DNA from: Dermacoccus nishinomiyaensis
GTDB taxonomy: Bacteria; Actinomycetota; Actinomycetes; Actinomycetales; Dermatophilaceae
Assembly (NCBI RefSeq): GCF_900447535.1
Contig: NZ_UFXX01000001.1
Coordinates: 1,798,001-1,862,000 of the forward strand
DNA: 64,000 nt
Direction: 5' to 3'
The position numbers and the translations under genes were made by a program. Under the pieces are notes generated by a model, which had not been told where the DNA came from, made no database searches, and saw nothing but the letters and a program-made list of their open reading frames with translations. Positions 9,433-15,955 of the stretch are shown piece by piece. Every line of letters starts with the position of its first letter. The first letter of the stretch is position 1.

Positions 9433-9669
9433 GTGGCCCGCAAGACCACCGACGCCACTCAGCGCGCCGCCGCCGGAGACGGCCTCAACCCCCGCTGGTG
9501 GCTGCCGGTCGCCCTCGGCCTCATGCTCGCCGGGCTCGCCTGGGTGATGGTCTACTACATCGCCAGCGGCACGACGAGCTACCCGATCCCCGGCATCGAC
9601 GCCGGCAACATCGTCATCGGCTTCGCGGCCATCATGGTCGGCTTCGTCATGTTGACGCGCTGGAAGTGA
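9433..9669 (+). CDS. crgA: CrgA, cell-division regulator
   Basis: This 78-residue protein has two membrane helices (about 22-42 and 56-75) and the CrgA signature: NPRWWLPV before the first helix, VYYI and YPIPGIDAGN in the short loop and FVMLTRWK at the end. CrgA recruits FtsI and other division proteins and delays FtsZ-ring assembly in Streptomyces. It starts with GTG preceded by GGAG. The gene stands alone, followed at once by a strong terminator. Confidence 0.93.
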   Translation: MARKTTDATQRAAAGDGLNPRWWLPVALGLMLAGLAWVMVYYIASGTTSYPIPGIDAGNIVIGFAAIMVGFVMLTRWK

Positions 9670-9705
9670 CGCCACCTTCTGTCCGCTGCTGACGCCCCGC
9701 CGAAC

Positions 9706-9739
9706 CGAACGCCCGTTCCCTCGTGGGAACGGGCGTTCG
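9706..9739 (+). terminator. Intrinsic terminator after crgA
   Basis: A perfect 15-bp stem (CGAACGCCCGTTCCC) with loop TCGT, followed by a T-rich stretch. Confidence 0.85.
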
Positions 9740-9849
9740 TCTGTGTCTGCTCACTCGGGTTCGCTGCATCGTGGCCCCACGAGGTCACCGGGCGCCGCGC
9801 CGCAAGGCTGACGGTGCGGGCGTCGCCCTGCGGCCTGCAACCCACGACG

Positions 9850-10191
9850 TTGTCCCCAGACTTGTCCACAGCCTGTGTGTAGTTACACGCGTGTGGTTTT
9901 CCACACCTGGGGACAAACCTGTGGAAAACAGTGGACGGCCGGTGGACGAGCCGCTGTTTACGGTGGAAAACATGCCGCTGACGGTGGACGAACCACCCCA
10001 CGGCTGGGGATGACGCTGCCCATCGCCCCCACCCCTTGGCATAGATCAGCGGCGTTCCGCGGGTTTTTCCCCACCCCAGCCGTGGAAACTGTGGACAACC
10101 ATGTGGGTGACGGCTCGTCCTCACCGTCCCCAGGTGGTGCACCGCGTCATCCACAGCTAACGGCACACCATCCACAGGCAACTCATCCACA
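9850..10191. other. Second DnaA-box cluster, non-coding (9670-10262)
   Basis: This gene-free stretch is rich in TTGTCCACA-type boxes. Perfect matches: 9862-9870 (+) and 10090-10098 (reverse). TTTTCCACA matches lie at 9897-9905 and 9920-9928 (reverse). One-mismatch copies lie at 9850-9858, 9908-9916, 10147-10155 and 10183-10191. An exact 21-mer at 10089-10109, containing a DnaA box and ACCATGTGGG, also occurs in oriC at 26263-26283. ORFs across it run through the boxes and have no family resemblance. It may be a DnaA-titrating or auxiliary origin element. It lies about 16 kb from oriC. Confidence 0.7.
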
Positions 10192-10196
10192 CGCAT

Positions 10197-10228
10197 CGTG
10201 GGGTGCCACCCGACGGCAGCACCCCACG
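10197..10228 (-). terminator. Intrinsic terminator after rhomboid gene
   Basis: A perfect CGTGGGGTGC / GCACCCCACG stem downstream of the - strand rhomboid gene. Confidence 0.7.
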
Positions 10229-10262
10229 AACGACGAGGGCCTCGTTCAGCCCACGGCGACGA

Positions 10263-11198
10263 TCATCCGACGATGTGCGGCCAGCTGACACCCACGACCG
10301 AGAAGTCGACGTACGCAGCGGCGATGAGCGCCACCGCCAACGCGCCCAGCGCCGAGGCCTGCATCGCGACCGGGCGGCGCCGCAGCGCATACAGGACGAG
10401 CGCGCCGACGGCGCCGGCCACCGCACCGCCAAGGTGCGCCTGCCACGCCACGTTGGACGCCGTGAAACCGATGACGACGTTGATCGCGATCATCGTCATC
10501 ATCGGCCCGATCTCCCGGCCGAGTCGGCGGTTGAACACGACGACAGCGAGGAAGAGCCCGAACACACCGCCGGAGGCGCCGACCAGCGGCGTCACCCACC
10601 CTGACGTCAGCAGATCGAGCTGTGACGACGGCGCCGTCATGATCTGGTAGACGACGGAGCCACCGAGCACGGAGAGCAGGTACAGCGCCCCGAAGCGCAT
10701 ACGACCGATGAGTGGTTCGAGGTACTGCCCCATGAAGTACAGCGCCATCATGTTGAACAGCAGGTGCATCGGGGTGCCGGTGTCGTGGGCGAACCCGCTC
10801 GTCAGGTAGCGCCACGGCTCGTCCCTCGCGAACACCGCGACGAACGACACGTCGCGGTACAGCGCGTCACTCGCCAGCTGCCCCAGCCACACGAGACAGC
10901 AGATCGCGATGATCCCGATCGTGACGACGGGTCGACCCTGCGCCGCCGCGCCCGTCGTCATGCCCAGGGACGAGCGGGTCGGCAACGTCGGGTTCGTCTT
11001 CCGTTCGGCCGCGACGCAGTCGACGCACTGGAACCCCACCGACGCGGGGATCTGGCAGCGCGGGCACGCCGGGCGACCGCAACGTTGACAGCGCGTGTAG
11101 GCAGCGGTGTTGGGGTGGCGCGGGCAGACGGGTACCGCGTCCGGCGCCTCGGAGGCGCCGAAGGCACCCGAGCCGGATCCGGCGGGCGGCTGCGTCAT
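10263..11198 (-). CDS. Rhomboid-family intramembrane serine protease with N-terminal zinc-binding segment
   Basis: The 311-residue protein has an N-terminal Cys-rich B-box-like segment (Cys25, His28, Cys37/40/45/48, Cys58/61), then six or seven membrane helices. The catalytic dyad is Ser209 in GASGG and His255 in WQAHLGG, with the conserved HLLFN (Asn149) in an early helix, so it should cleave membrane substrates. Actinobacterial rhomboids at this place, between crgA and ppiA, have the same zinc segment. Start ATG 11198 has only a weak ribosome binding site. Confidence 0.88.
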   Translation of the reverse strand: MTQPPAGSGSGAFGASEAPDAVPVCPRHPNTAAYTRCQRCGRPACPRCQIPASVGFQCVDCVAAERKTNPTLPTRSSLGMTTGAAAQGRPVVTIGIIAICCLVWLGQLASDALYRDVSFVAVFARDEPWRYLTSGFAHDTGTPMHLLFNMMALYFMGQYLEPLIGRMRFGALYLLSVLGGSVVYQIMTAPSSQLDLLTSGWVTPLVGASGGVFGLFLAVVVFNRRLGREIGPMMTMIAINVVIGFTASNVAWQAHLGGAVAGAVGALVLYALRRRPVAMQASALGALAVALIAAAYVDFSVVGVSWPHIVG

Positions 11199-11246
11199 GT
11201 CGTCTCGTTTCGTCGGAGGCGTGCGGGAAGAAGGCGTGAGACCAAG

Positions 11247-11276
11247 GATGGCCCCGTCATGCTCGACGGGGCCATC
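11247..11276 (-). terminator. Intrinsic terminator after ppiA
   Basis: A perfect GATGGCCCCGTC / GACGGGGCCATC stem with a 6-nt loop downstream of the - strand cyclophilin gene. Confidence 0.8.
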
Positions 11277-11341
11277 TCGGCTGCGCTGGCTGACGAGGAG
11301 TCGTCAGCGGTACCTCCCGACTTGCGGCGGGAGGCGAGGTG

Positions 11342-11860
11342 TCACTCGGAGATCGTCACGCTCTCGATGACGACGGGCTCGAGCGGCTTGTCCTGGGCGC
11401 CGGTGGAGACGGCGGCGATCTCGTCGACGACCTTCTTCGACGCGTCGTCGGCGACCTCACCGAAGATCGTGTGCTTGCCCTGCAGCCAGGACGTGTCGGC
11501 GACGGTGATGAAGAACTGCGAGCCGTTCGTGCCCTTGCCCATGCGGGTACCCGCGTTGGCCATGGCCAGCATGTACGGCGAGTTGAAGTTGAGCTCCGGC
11601 GAGATCTCATCGTCGAAGTTGTACCCCGGGCCGCCCATGCCGACGCCGAGCGGGCAGCCACCCTGGATCATGAAGCCGGGGATGATGCGGTGGAACGTCA
11701 GACCGTCATAGTACGGCTGCGGGTTGGTGCGGCCCGCGTCGTCCTTGTACTCCTTGGTGCCCTTCGCCAGGCCGACGAAGTTGTCGACCGTCTTCGGCGC
11801 CTGGTTGGGGAACAGGTTGATGTTGATGTCACCGTGGTTGGTGTGCAGAGTCGCGATCAT
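11342..11860 (-). CDS. ppiA: Cyclophilin-type peptidyl-prolyl cis-trans isomerase
   Basis: The 172-residue cytosolic cyclophilin has no signal peptide. The active-site region FHRIIPGFMIQGG (with catalytic Arg), the GTNGSQFFIT motif and the GEVADDASKKVVDEI segment are intact. It catalyses prolyl isomerisation in protein folding. The ATG at 11860 is preceded by GGAGGC. A parS-like site with one mismatch lies just upstream (11870-11883), so the promoter may be affected by ParB binding. Confidence 0.93.
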   Translation of the reverse strand: MIATLHTNHGDININLFPNQAPKTVDNFVGLAKGTKEYKDDAGRTNPQPYYDGLTFHRIIPGFMIQGGCPLGVGMGGPGYNFDDEISPELNFNSPYMLAMANAGTRMGKGTNGSQFFITVADTSWLQGKHTIFGEVADDASKKVVDEIAAVSTGAQDKPLEPVVIESVTISE

Positions 11861-11869
11861 GCCTCCAGT

Positions 11870-11883
11870 GTTTCACGTGGAAC
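11870..11883. other. parS-like site (one mismatch), upstream of ppiA
   Basis: GTTTCACGTGGAAC differs from the parS palindrome at one base and lies 10 nt upstream of the ppiA start. Confidence 0.6.
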
Positions 11884-12031
11884 ACGACAGGTCATGATGA
11901 GGTCTCGGGCGTTCGCGCTCAGCGAAACGACCTCCCACAGCGTCCAATACCTCACAACCGGTTGGTAAGCCCCGCCCGAACAAGGCAGGATGAATTCAAG
12001 AACTGCTGCCGACTGGAGAGGAAGACCAGCC

Positions 12032-13189
12032 ATGCTGTGCAAGTCCGAACCCACCAAGTCCGAGAAGGCCAAGGGCGCCGCCCTCGCCGTCGCCGGTCTC
12101 GCTGCCGAGAAGGCCGTCGAGGCCAAGGCCAAGACGGAGAAGGACGTCGTGCCGACCCTCGTCGAGAAGGCCGAGGAAGCTCGCGACGTGATCGTCGAGA
12201 AGCTCGAAGAGGCCCGCGACGCTGCTGCGCCGCACGTCGAGGCAGCGACGGAGAAGGTCGCCGACAAGACCGCCGACCAGCGCGAAGTCGTCGCCGAGAA
12301 GGCCGGCGCTGCGAAGGCCGCCACCGTCGCCTCGCTCGCCGCCGTCGCCGACTCCGCCAAGGACGCTCGTGACGACGCACAGCAGAAGGGGAAGAAGGCT
12401 GCCAAGAAGGCAGACAAGAACTCCTCGCGCTTCATGAAGAAGGCTGACAAGAAGACGTCCAAGGCGTCGAAGAAGGCCGACAAGAAGGCCGGGGCCCTTG
12501 CTGCGCTCCTGGCCGCCAAGGCCGCCAAGGGCGAGAAGAAGGCCGTCAGCGCCTTCGGCCCGGGCGCCCGCGAGGACGTCGCGTACAAGGCCGCCGCCCT
12601 GCGGGGCCGCGCCGAGGCCGTCGCCGAGGACAAGGGCATCTCAGCCGACAACGCGCGCGACTTCTACAAGGACGAGCTGCTGCCGCACCTCAAGGAGATC
12701 CTCGCGACCGCTGCTGCCGCCGGCACCGCCGCGTCGCACAACGTCGTCGGCCAGCTGCCCGAGGGCGCACAGAAGCAGGTCGCGCAGTACGCGCCGGCCC
12801 TCGCGCCCAAGAAGAAGAAGGGCGGCTTCCTCATCACGCTCGGTGTCGCCGCTCTCGCGGGCGCCGGCTACCTCGTGTACGCCGACCAGCAGAAGAAGCG
12901 TGCGGCGGACGCTCGCCTCTCGGAGGCCGCCATCGCAGACTCCAAGACGGCTCGCGGTGACGAGATGACGATCAACAACCCCGTGACGAACTTCGCGAAG
13001 GCCGACGACACGACGATGGTGCGCCCGGCCGGTGTCGACACGCCGACTGCCGAGCCCGCCGGCGCCCCCGGCACGGCTGCGTCGTGGACCGACGCCGAGG
13101 CTTCGGGCCACATGACGACGGAAGGTCTCGAGGACCCGAGCGCGGGCGAGACGCGCAGCTCGCGTCGCGCGGCTCGCGACGACCACTGA
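12032..13189 (+). CDS. Ala/Lys-rich helical protein with a C-terminal membrane anchor (unknown function)
   Basis: The 385-residue protein is dominated by Ala, Lys, Glu and Asp. Residues about 10-200 look like long amphipathic helices with histone H1-like KKADKK repeats (about 115-155). After a less charged region (about 170-260) a KKKKGG motif precedes one membrane helix (about 269-285) and a roughly 100-residue tail. It resembles DUF5324-type or apolipoprotein-like actinobacterial proteins in composition, but I do not recognise it firmly. ATG 12032 was chosen for the AGAGGAAG 7 nt upstream; ATG 11990 is in frame but has no spacing. A strong palindromic terminator follows. Confidence 0.7.
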   Translation: MLCKSEPTKSEKAKGAALAVAGLAAEKAVEAKAKTEKDVVPTLVEKAEEARDVIVEKLEEARDAAAPHVEAATEKVADKTADQREVVAEKAGAAKAATVASLAAVADSAKDARDDAQQKGKKAAKKADKNSSRFMKKADKKTSKASKKADKKAGALAALLAAKAAKGEKKAVSAFGPGAREDVAYKAAALRGRAEAVAEDKGISADNARDFYKDELLPHLKEILATAAAAGTAASHNVVGQLPEGAQKQVAQYAPALAPKKKKGGFLITLGVAALAGAGYLVYADQQKKRAADARLSEAAIADSKTARGDEMTINNPVTNFAKADDTTMVRPAGVDTPTAEPAGAPGTAASWTDAEASGHMTTEGLEDPSAGETRSSRRAARDDH

Positions 13190-13500
13190 GTTCGACGCTC
13201 CACCCCGACGCCAGGCCCCGTTGAGGGCCTCGCGATCGGGCACGACGAGGCGGCCATCCCGTACGGGATGGCCGCCTCGTCGTCTGCATGGCTGTCGCGC
13301 GTGTCGATCGTTCCCCAAACCGACAAGGCTCCCGTCCGGGCCTCTCGTGCTGGTCGGGGCCGTACGCGTCGCTACTCGTGACGACGTCACGAGCACCATG
13401 TCAGCGCTTGCTACCTCGCTGTACTCGATCTATTAGATACGCGTAGATGAAACCATCGAGACGGATCGACGCTTGATGCCCACAGGAGTAGTGTCGAGGC
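13190..13500. other. Gene-free stretch with a palindromic terminator
   Basis: I see no credible gene here. It holds the palindrome at 13242-13283, and an AT-richer segment near 13420-13450 that could carry the promoter of the next gene; no clear -35/-10 pair was found. Confidence 0.6.
13242..13283 (+). terminator. Perfect 42-bp palindrome, likely terminator
   Basis: Two perfect 21-nt arms around CCCGTACGGG with no spacer, just after the Ala/Lys-rich gene. Loop-less palindromes of this sort serve as terminators in actinobacteria. The T-run is absent. Confidence 0.65.
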
Positions 13501-14148
13501 ATGCGTATTGCTATTGCAGGAGGACATGGCCAGATCGCCCGGTTGCTCGGGCAGCGGTTGAGCGGCGAGGGCCACGACGTCGTCGGCCTCATCCGTACAC
13601 CGGAGCAGGCGGACGACCTGCGCGCCGCGGGAATGGAGCCCGCCGTCATCTCACTCGAGGACGCCTCGGTCGACGACGTCGCCGAGGTCATCAACGGCTG
13701 CGACGCCGTCGTCTTCGCCGCGGGTGGCGGCCCGGAATCGGGTCGGGCGCGCAAGTGGAGCGTCGACCTCATGGGAGCGGTGCTGCTCGCCGACGCTGCG
13801 GAGCAGGCGGGCGTGCGACGCTACGTCATGGTGTCGTCGATCGGCTCCGACGCGCCGGAGAACGTCGACGCCGGCGTCTTCCAGGTCTACCTCTACGCCA
13901 AGGGCGGCGCGGATGCCGACCTGCGTACCCGCGACCTCGACTGGACCATCGTCCGCCCCGGAATGCTCACCGATGACGCGCCCACGGGCCAGGTGACGAT
14001 CAACCCCGACCAGCAGCGTCAGCCCATCACGCGCGGCGACGTCGCCCACACGCTCGCGCAGGTGCTGACGAGCGGGCATGCCATCCGAGAGACGTTCGTC
14101 GTCGTCAACGGCACGACGCCCGTCGACGAGGCGGTCGCGTCCCTCTGA
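13501..14148 (+). CDS. NAD(P)-binding Rossmann-fold protein, atypical SDR (NmrA/YwnB-like)
   Basis: The 215-residue protein begins with a dinucleotide-binding strand and loop IAIAGGHGQIARLL (GxxGxxA type), followed by FAAGGG after the fourth strand and YVMVSSIG with the SDR5 strand. The segment DLDWTIVRPGMLTDD is typical of atypical short-chain dehydrogenases that bind NAD(P) and act as sensors or sugar/flavin reductases. The YxxxK pair appears as YAKGGAD. The substrate is unknown. The gene is monocistronic between two palindromic terminators. Confidence 0.8.
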   Translation: MRIAIAGGHGQIARLLGQRLSGEGHDVVGLIRTPEQADDLRAAGMEPAVISLEDASVDDVAEVINGCDAVVFAAGGGPESGRARKWSVDLMGAVLLADAAEQAGVRRYVMVSSIGSDAPENVDAGVFQVYLYAKGGADADLRTRDLDWTIVRPGMLTDDAPTGQVTINPDQQRQPITRGDVAHTLAQVLTSGHAIRETFVVVNGTTPVDEAVASL

Positions 14149-14157
14149 CTCTTCCCC

Positions 14158-14205
14158 GACGACGATGGGCCGGTGTTTCACGTGAAACACCGGCCCATCG
14201 TCGTC
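14158..14205. terminator. 48-bp perfect palindrome with parS at its centre
   Basis: Two perfect 24-nt arms flank the centre of the parS site at 14175-14188. It lies 10 nt after the SDR gene stop and looks like a terminator stem whose top is parS. No T-run follows. Confidence 0.7.
14175..14188. other. parS site (perfect 14-mer), inside palindrome
   Basis: GTTTCACGTGAAAC at the centre of the 48-bp palindrome, in the space between the SDR and NYN genes. Confidence 0.93.
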
Positions 14206-14231
14206 AGCCCAGCATGGACTAGGTTGGAGCC

Positions 14232-14792
14232 ATGGCTCAGCGCACCACCTACCTCCTCATCGACGGCGAGAACATCGATGCCACGCTCGGCACCTCGATC
14301 CTCGGCCGCCGCCCCCACCCTGACGAGCGCCCGCGCTGGGACAGGCTACTCAAGTTCGCCCAGCGCCAGTGGCACCAGGACGCCAAGGGGCTGTTCTTCC
14401 TCGCGGCCAACGGCCCCGAGCTGCCGATGGCGTTCATCCAGGCCCTGACGGCGCTCGGCTACCAGCCAATACCTCTCTCCGGCGCGGAGGGCGAGAAGGT
14501 GGTCGACATGGCCATCCAGAAGACGCTGGACGCCCTCGTGACGCTGCAGGCCGACGTCATGCTCGTCAGCCACGACGGCGACTTCCTCCCGCAGCTCGAA
14601 CCGCTGCTCGGCGGCTCCCGCAAGGTCGGGCTGATCGGCTTCAAGGAGTTCCGCAACGCCGGCTTCTCGCCCCTGGAGGCACAGGGCCTCGAGTTCTTCG
14701 ACCTCGAGCACGACGTCAAGGCGTTCAACGCGACGCTGCCGCGCCTGCGCGTCATCCCGATCGACGAGTTCGACCCACTGGCCTTCCTCTGA
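14232..14792 (+). CDS. NYN-domain (PIN-like) putative ribonuclease
   Basis: The 186-residue protein opens with LLIDGENID, the first acidic strand of NYN/PIN-like nucleases, and has the second acidic motif LVSHDGDFLPQLEPLL (Asp pair) and a third near EFFDLEHDV. Such proteins are predicted metal-dependent RNA nucleases. The WxxD-rich region between residues 30 and 60 is typical of the LabA/DUF88-like branch. GGAG precedes the ATG. It stands alone; a parS palindrome lies just upstream and a hairpin terminator just downstream. Confidence 0.82.
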   Translation: MAQRTTYLLIDGENIDATLGTSILGRRPHPDERPRWDRLLKFAQRQWHQDAKGLFFLAANGPELPMAFIQALTALGYQPIPLSGAEGEKVVDMAIQKTLDALVTLQADVMLVSHDGDFLPQLEPLLGGSRKVGLIGFKEFRNAGFSPLEAQGLEFFDLEHDVKAFNATLPRLRVIPIDEFDPLAFL

Positions 14793-14824
14793 GCGCTGCC
14801 CGCGCCGTCGCGGGCACCGGACGG

Positions 14825-14860
14825 CGAAGAGCCCCTCACGAATCCGTGGGGGGCTCTTCG
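14825..14860. terminator. Intrinsic terminator between NYN gene and tRNA-Ala
   Basis: A CGAAGAGCCCC / GGGGCTCTTCG stem with extra CACG/CGTG pairing; it can serve the NYN gene and the opposite tRNA-Ala transcript. Confidence 0.8.
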
Positions 14861-14867
14861 TTCTCGG

Positions 14868-14940
14868 TGGAGGTAAGGGGACTCGAACCCCTAACCCCCT
14901 GCTTGCAAAGCAGGTGCGCTACCAATTGCGCCATACCCCC
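14868..14940 (-). tRNA. tRNA-Ala (TGC)
   Basis: A 73-nt cloverleaf. The acceptor stem is GGGGGTA/TACCTCC (one G-U), the anticodon loop TTTGCAA sits on a CCTGC/GCAGG stem, and the T-arm is GGTTCGAGTCC. Anticodon TGC. The CCA end is not encoded. Confidence 0.96.
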
Positions 14941-14949
14941 GAGGGTTTT

Positions 14950-15096
14950 TCAGCCAGGTTGTTCGGTGGCCGCCTGCGTGGCGGGCTCCTGCGTGGCCTT
15001 CGCCCACAGCTCCTTGCCCAGCTTCTGCTTCTGGTATTCGCTGTTCGCATACAGGGCGGCAGCGGCCGCAGCAGATGCGAGAAGTGCCTTGAACAT
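14950..15096 (-). CDS. DLW-39-like microprotein (48 aa)
   Basis: A short gene between the two tRNAs: MFKALLASAAAAAALYANS at the N-terminus, a Lys/Gln-rich middle and GKELWAKATQEP near the end. It looks like the actinobacterial DLW-39 family of about 39-residue microproteins, which sit at the same place between gyrA and the tRNAs and carry a [DE]LW(x)(E/K)AT motif. The N-terminal half can form one membrane helix. AAGGAG lies 5 nt before the ATG, supporting translation. Function is unknown. Confidence 0.75.
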   Translation of the reverse strand: MFKALLASAAAAAALYANSEYQKQKLGKELWAKATQEPATQAATEQPG

Positions 15097-15127
15097 GCGA
15101 CTCCTTGGCGAAATCAAGGGGCAGTGG

Positions 15128-15204
15128 TGGTGGGCCTAACTGGACTTGAACCAGTGACCTCTGTCTTATCAGGACAGCGCTCTAACCGACTGAGCTATAG
15201 GCCC
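15128..15204 (-). tRNA. tRNA-Ile (GAT)
   Basis: A 77-nt tRNA with acceptor stem GGGCCTA/TAGGCCC, anticodon loop CTGATAA on a CTGTC/GACAG stem, T-arm GGTTCAAGTCC and an encoded CCA end. Confidence 0.96.
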
Positions 15205-15355
15205 CTGCACCGCGTGCGTGCCGTTCACCTGCGTGATCAGCACGAGACGTAAGATTACCCACCGCAGGCGTGGCCCGCAAATCGCGGGCGGCGCCTTATC
15301 CCACCGCGTCGCCACGGGCCAGCTGCGACCCGCACCCACCAGCCTGGGCAGACGA

Positions 15356-15395
15356 CGACGGGCCCGCCCCACCGTCGTGGAGGGCAGGCCCGTCG
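15356..15395 (-). terminator. Intrinsic terminator after the DUF3566 gene
   Basis: CGACGGGCCCGCC / GGCAGGCCCGTCG stem (one mismatch) downstream of the gyrA-DUF3566 transcript. Confidence 0.65.
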
Positions 15396-15415
15396 CGCGA
15401 TTGCTCAGGCTGCGA

Positions 15416-15955
15416 TCACTCGTCGCTCAACGTCAGCTGCACGCCGCCGACGAGGGAGGCGCAGATGTTGTAGAGGAACGCGCTCAGGGTCGCGATCGCC
15501 GTCATGAGGATGATGTTGAGCACGCCGATGACGATGCTGAACGAGATCGAGCGGCCGAACCCGAGGTAGTCGAGGATGTCGAACTTCGAGCCTTGACGAT
15601 CCAGCGTCCGCAGCAGGTCGTTGATCGCGCTGAAGGTGCCCATGCCCGCGAGCACCGTCCACAACGTCGCCACGAGGACGACGGACGCGATGGCGACGGC
15701 CACCGACAACAGGAAGGCGATCTTGAGCACCGACCACGTGTCGACGCGCGACAGCGTCAGGCGCACTCGGCGCGGCGTGGAGCGACGTGGGGCGCCGCCG
15801 CGGCCCGACGAGGCCGGCGCGCGGCCGGCCTGCGTGCTCACGCGCTGCTGCTGGGGTCGTGTGGCTGGCGCCGCTGCACCACTGCCCTTGACCGCTCGGG
15901 GGGCGCCCCCGGCAGATTTCGGCAGCTTCGCGCGCGCGTCTCGCGAGTCACTCAC
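15416..15955 (-). CDS. DUF3566 domain membrane protein
   Basis: The 179-residue protein has a basic Pro/Ala-rich cytoplasmic N-terminus (about 1-60) and a DUF3566 domain with two membrane helices (about 81-104 and 137-160). The motifs [20 protein letters not shown], DxQG and [17 protein letters not shown] are those of the family that follows gyrA in actinobacteria. Role unknown. Its GTG overlaps the gyrA stop (GTGA), so it is translationally coupled to gyrase A. Confidence 0.9.
   Translation of the reverse strand: MSDSRDARAKLPKSAGGAPRAVKGSGAAAPATRPQQQRVSTQAGRAPASSGRGGAPRRSTPRRVRLTLSRVDTWSVLKIAFLLSVAVAIASVVLVATLWTVLAGMGTFSAINDLLRTLDRQGSKFDILDYLGFGRSISFSIVIGVLNIILMTAIATLSAFLYNICASLVGGVQLTLSDE

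Noticed and set aside
9723..10288. Short ORFs in the crgA-rhomboid gap
   Set aside because: They run through repeated DnaA boxes, lack ribosome binding sites and have no recognisable domains.
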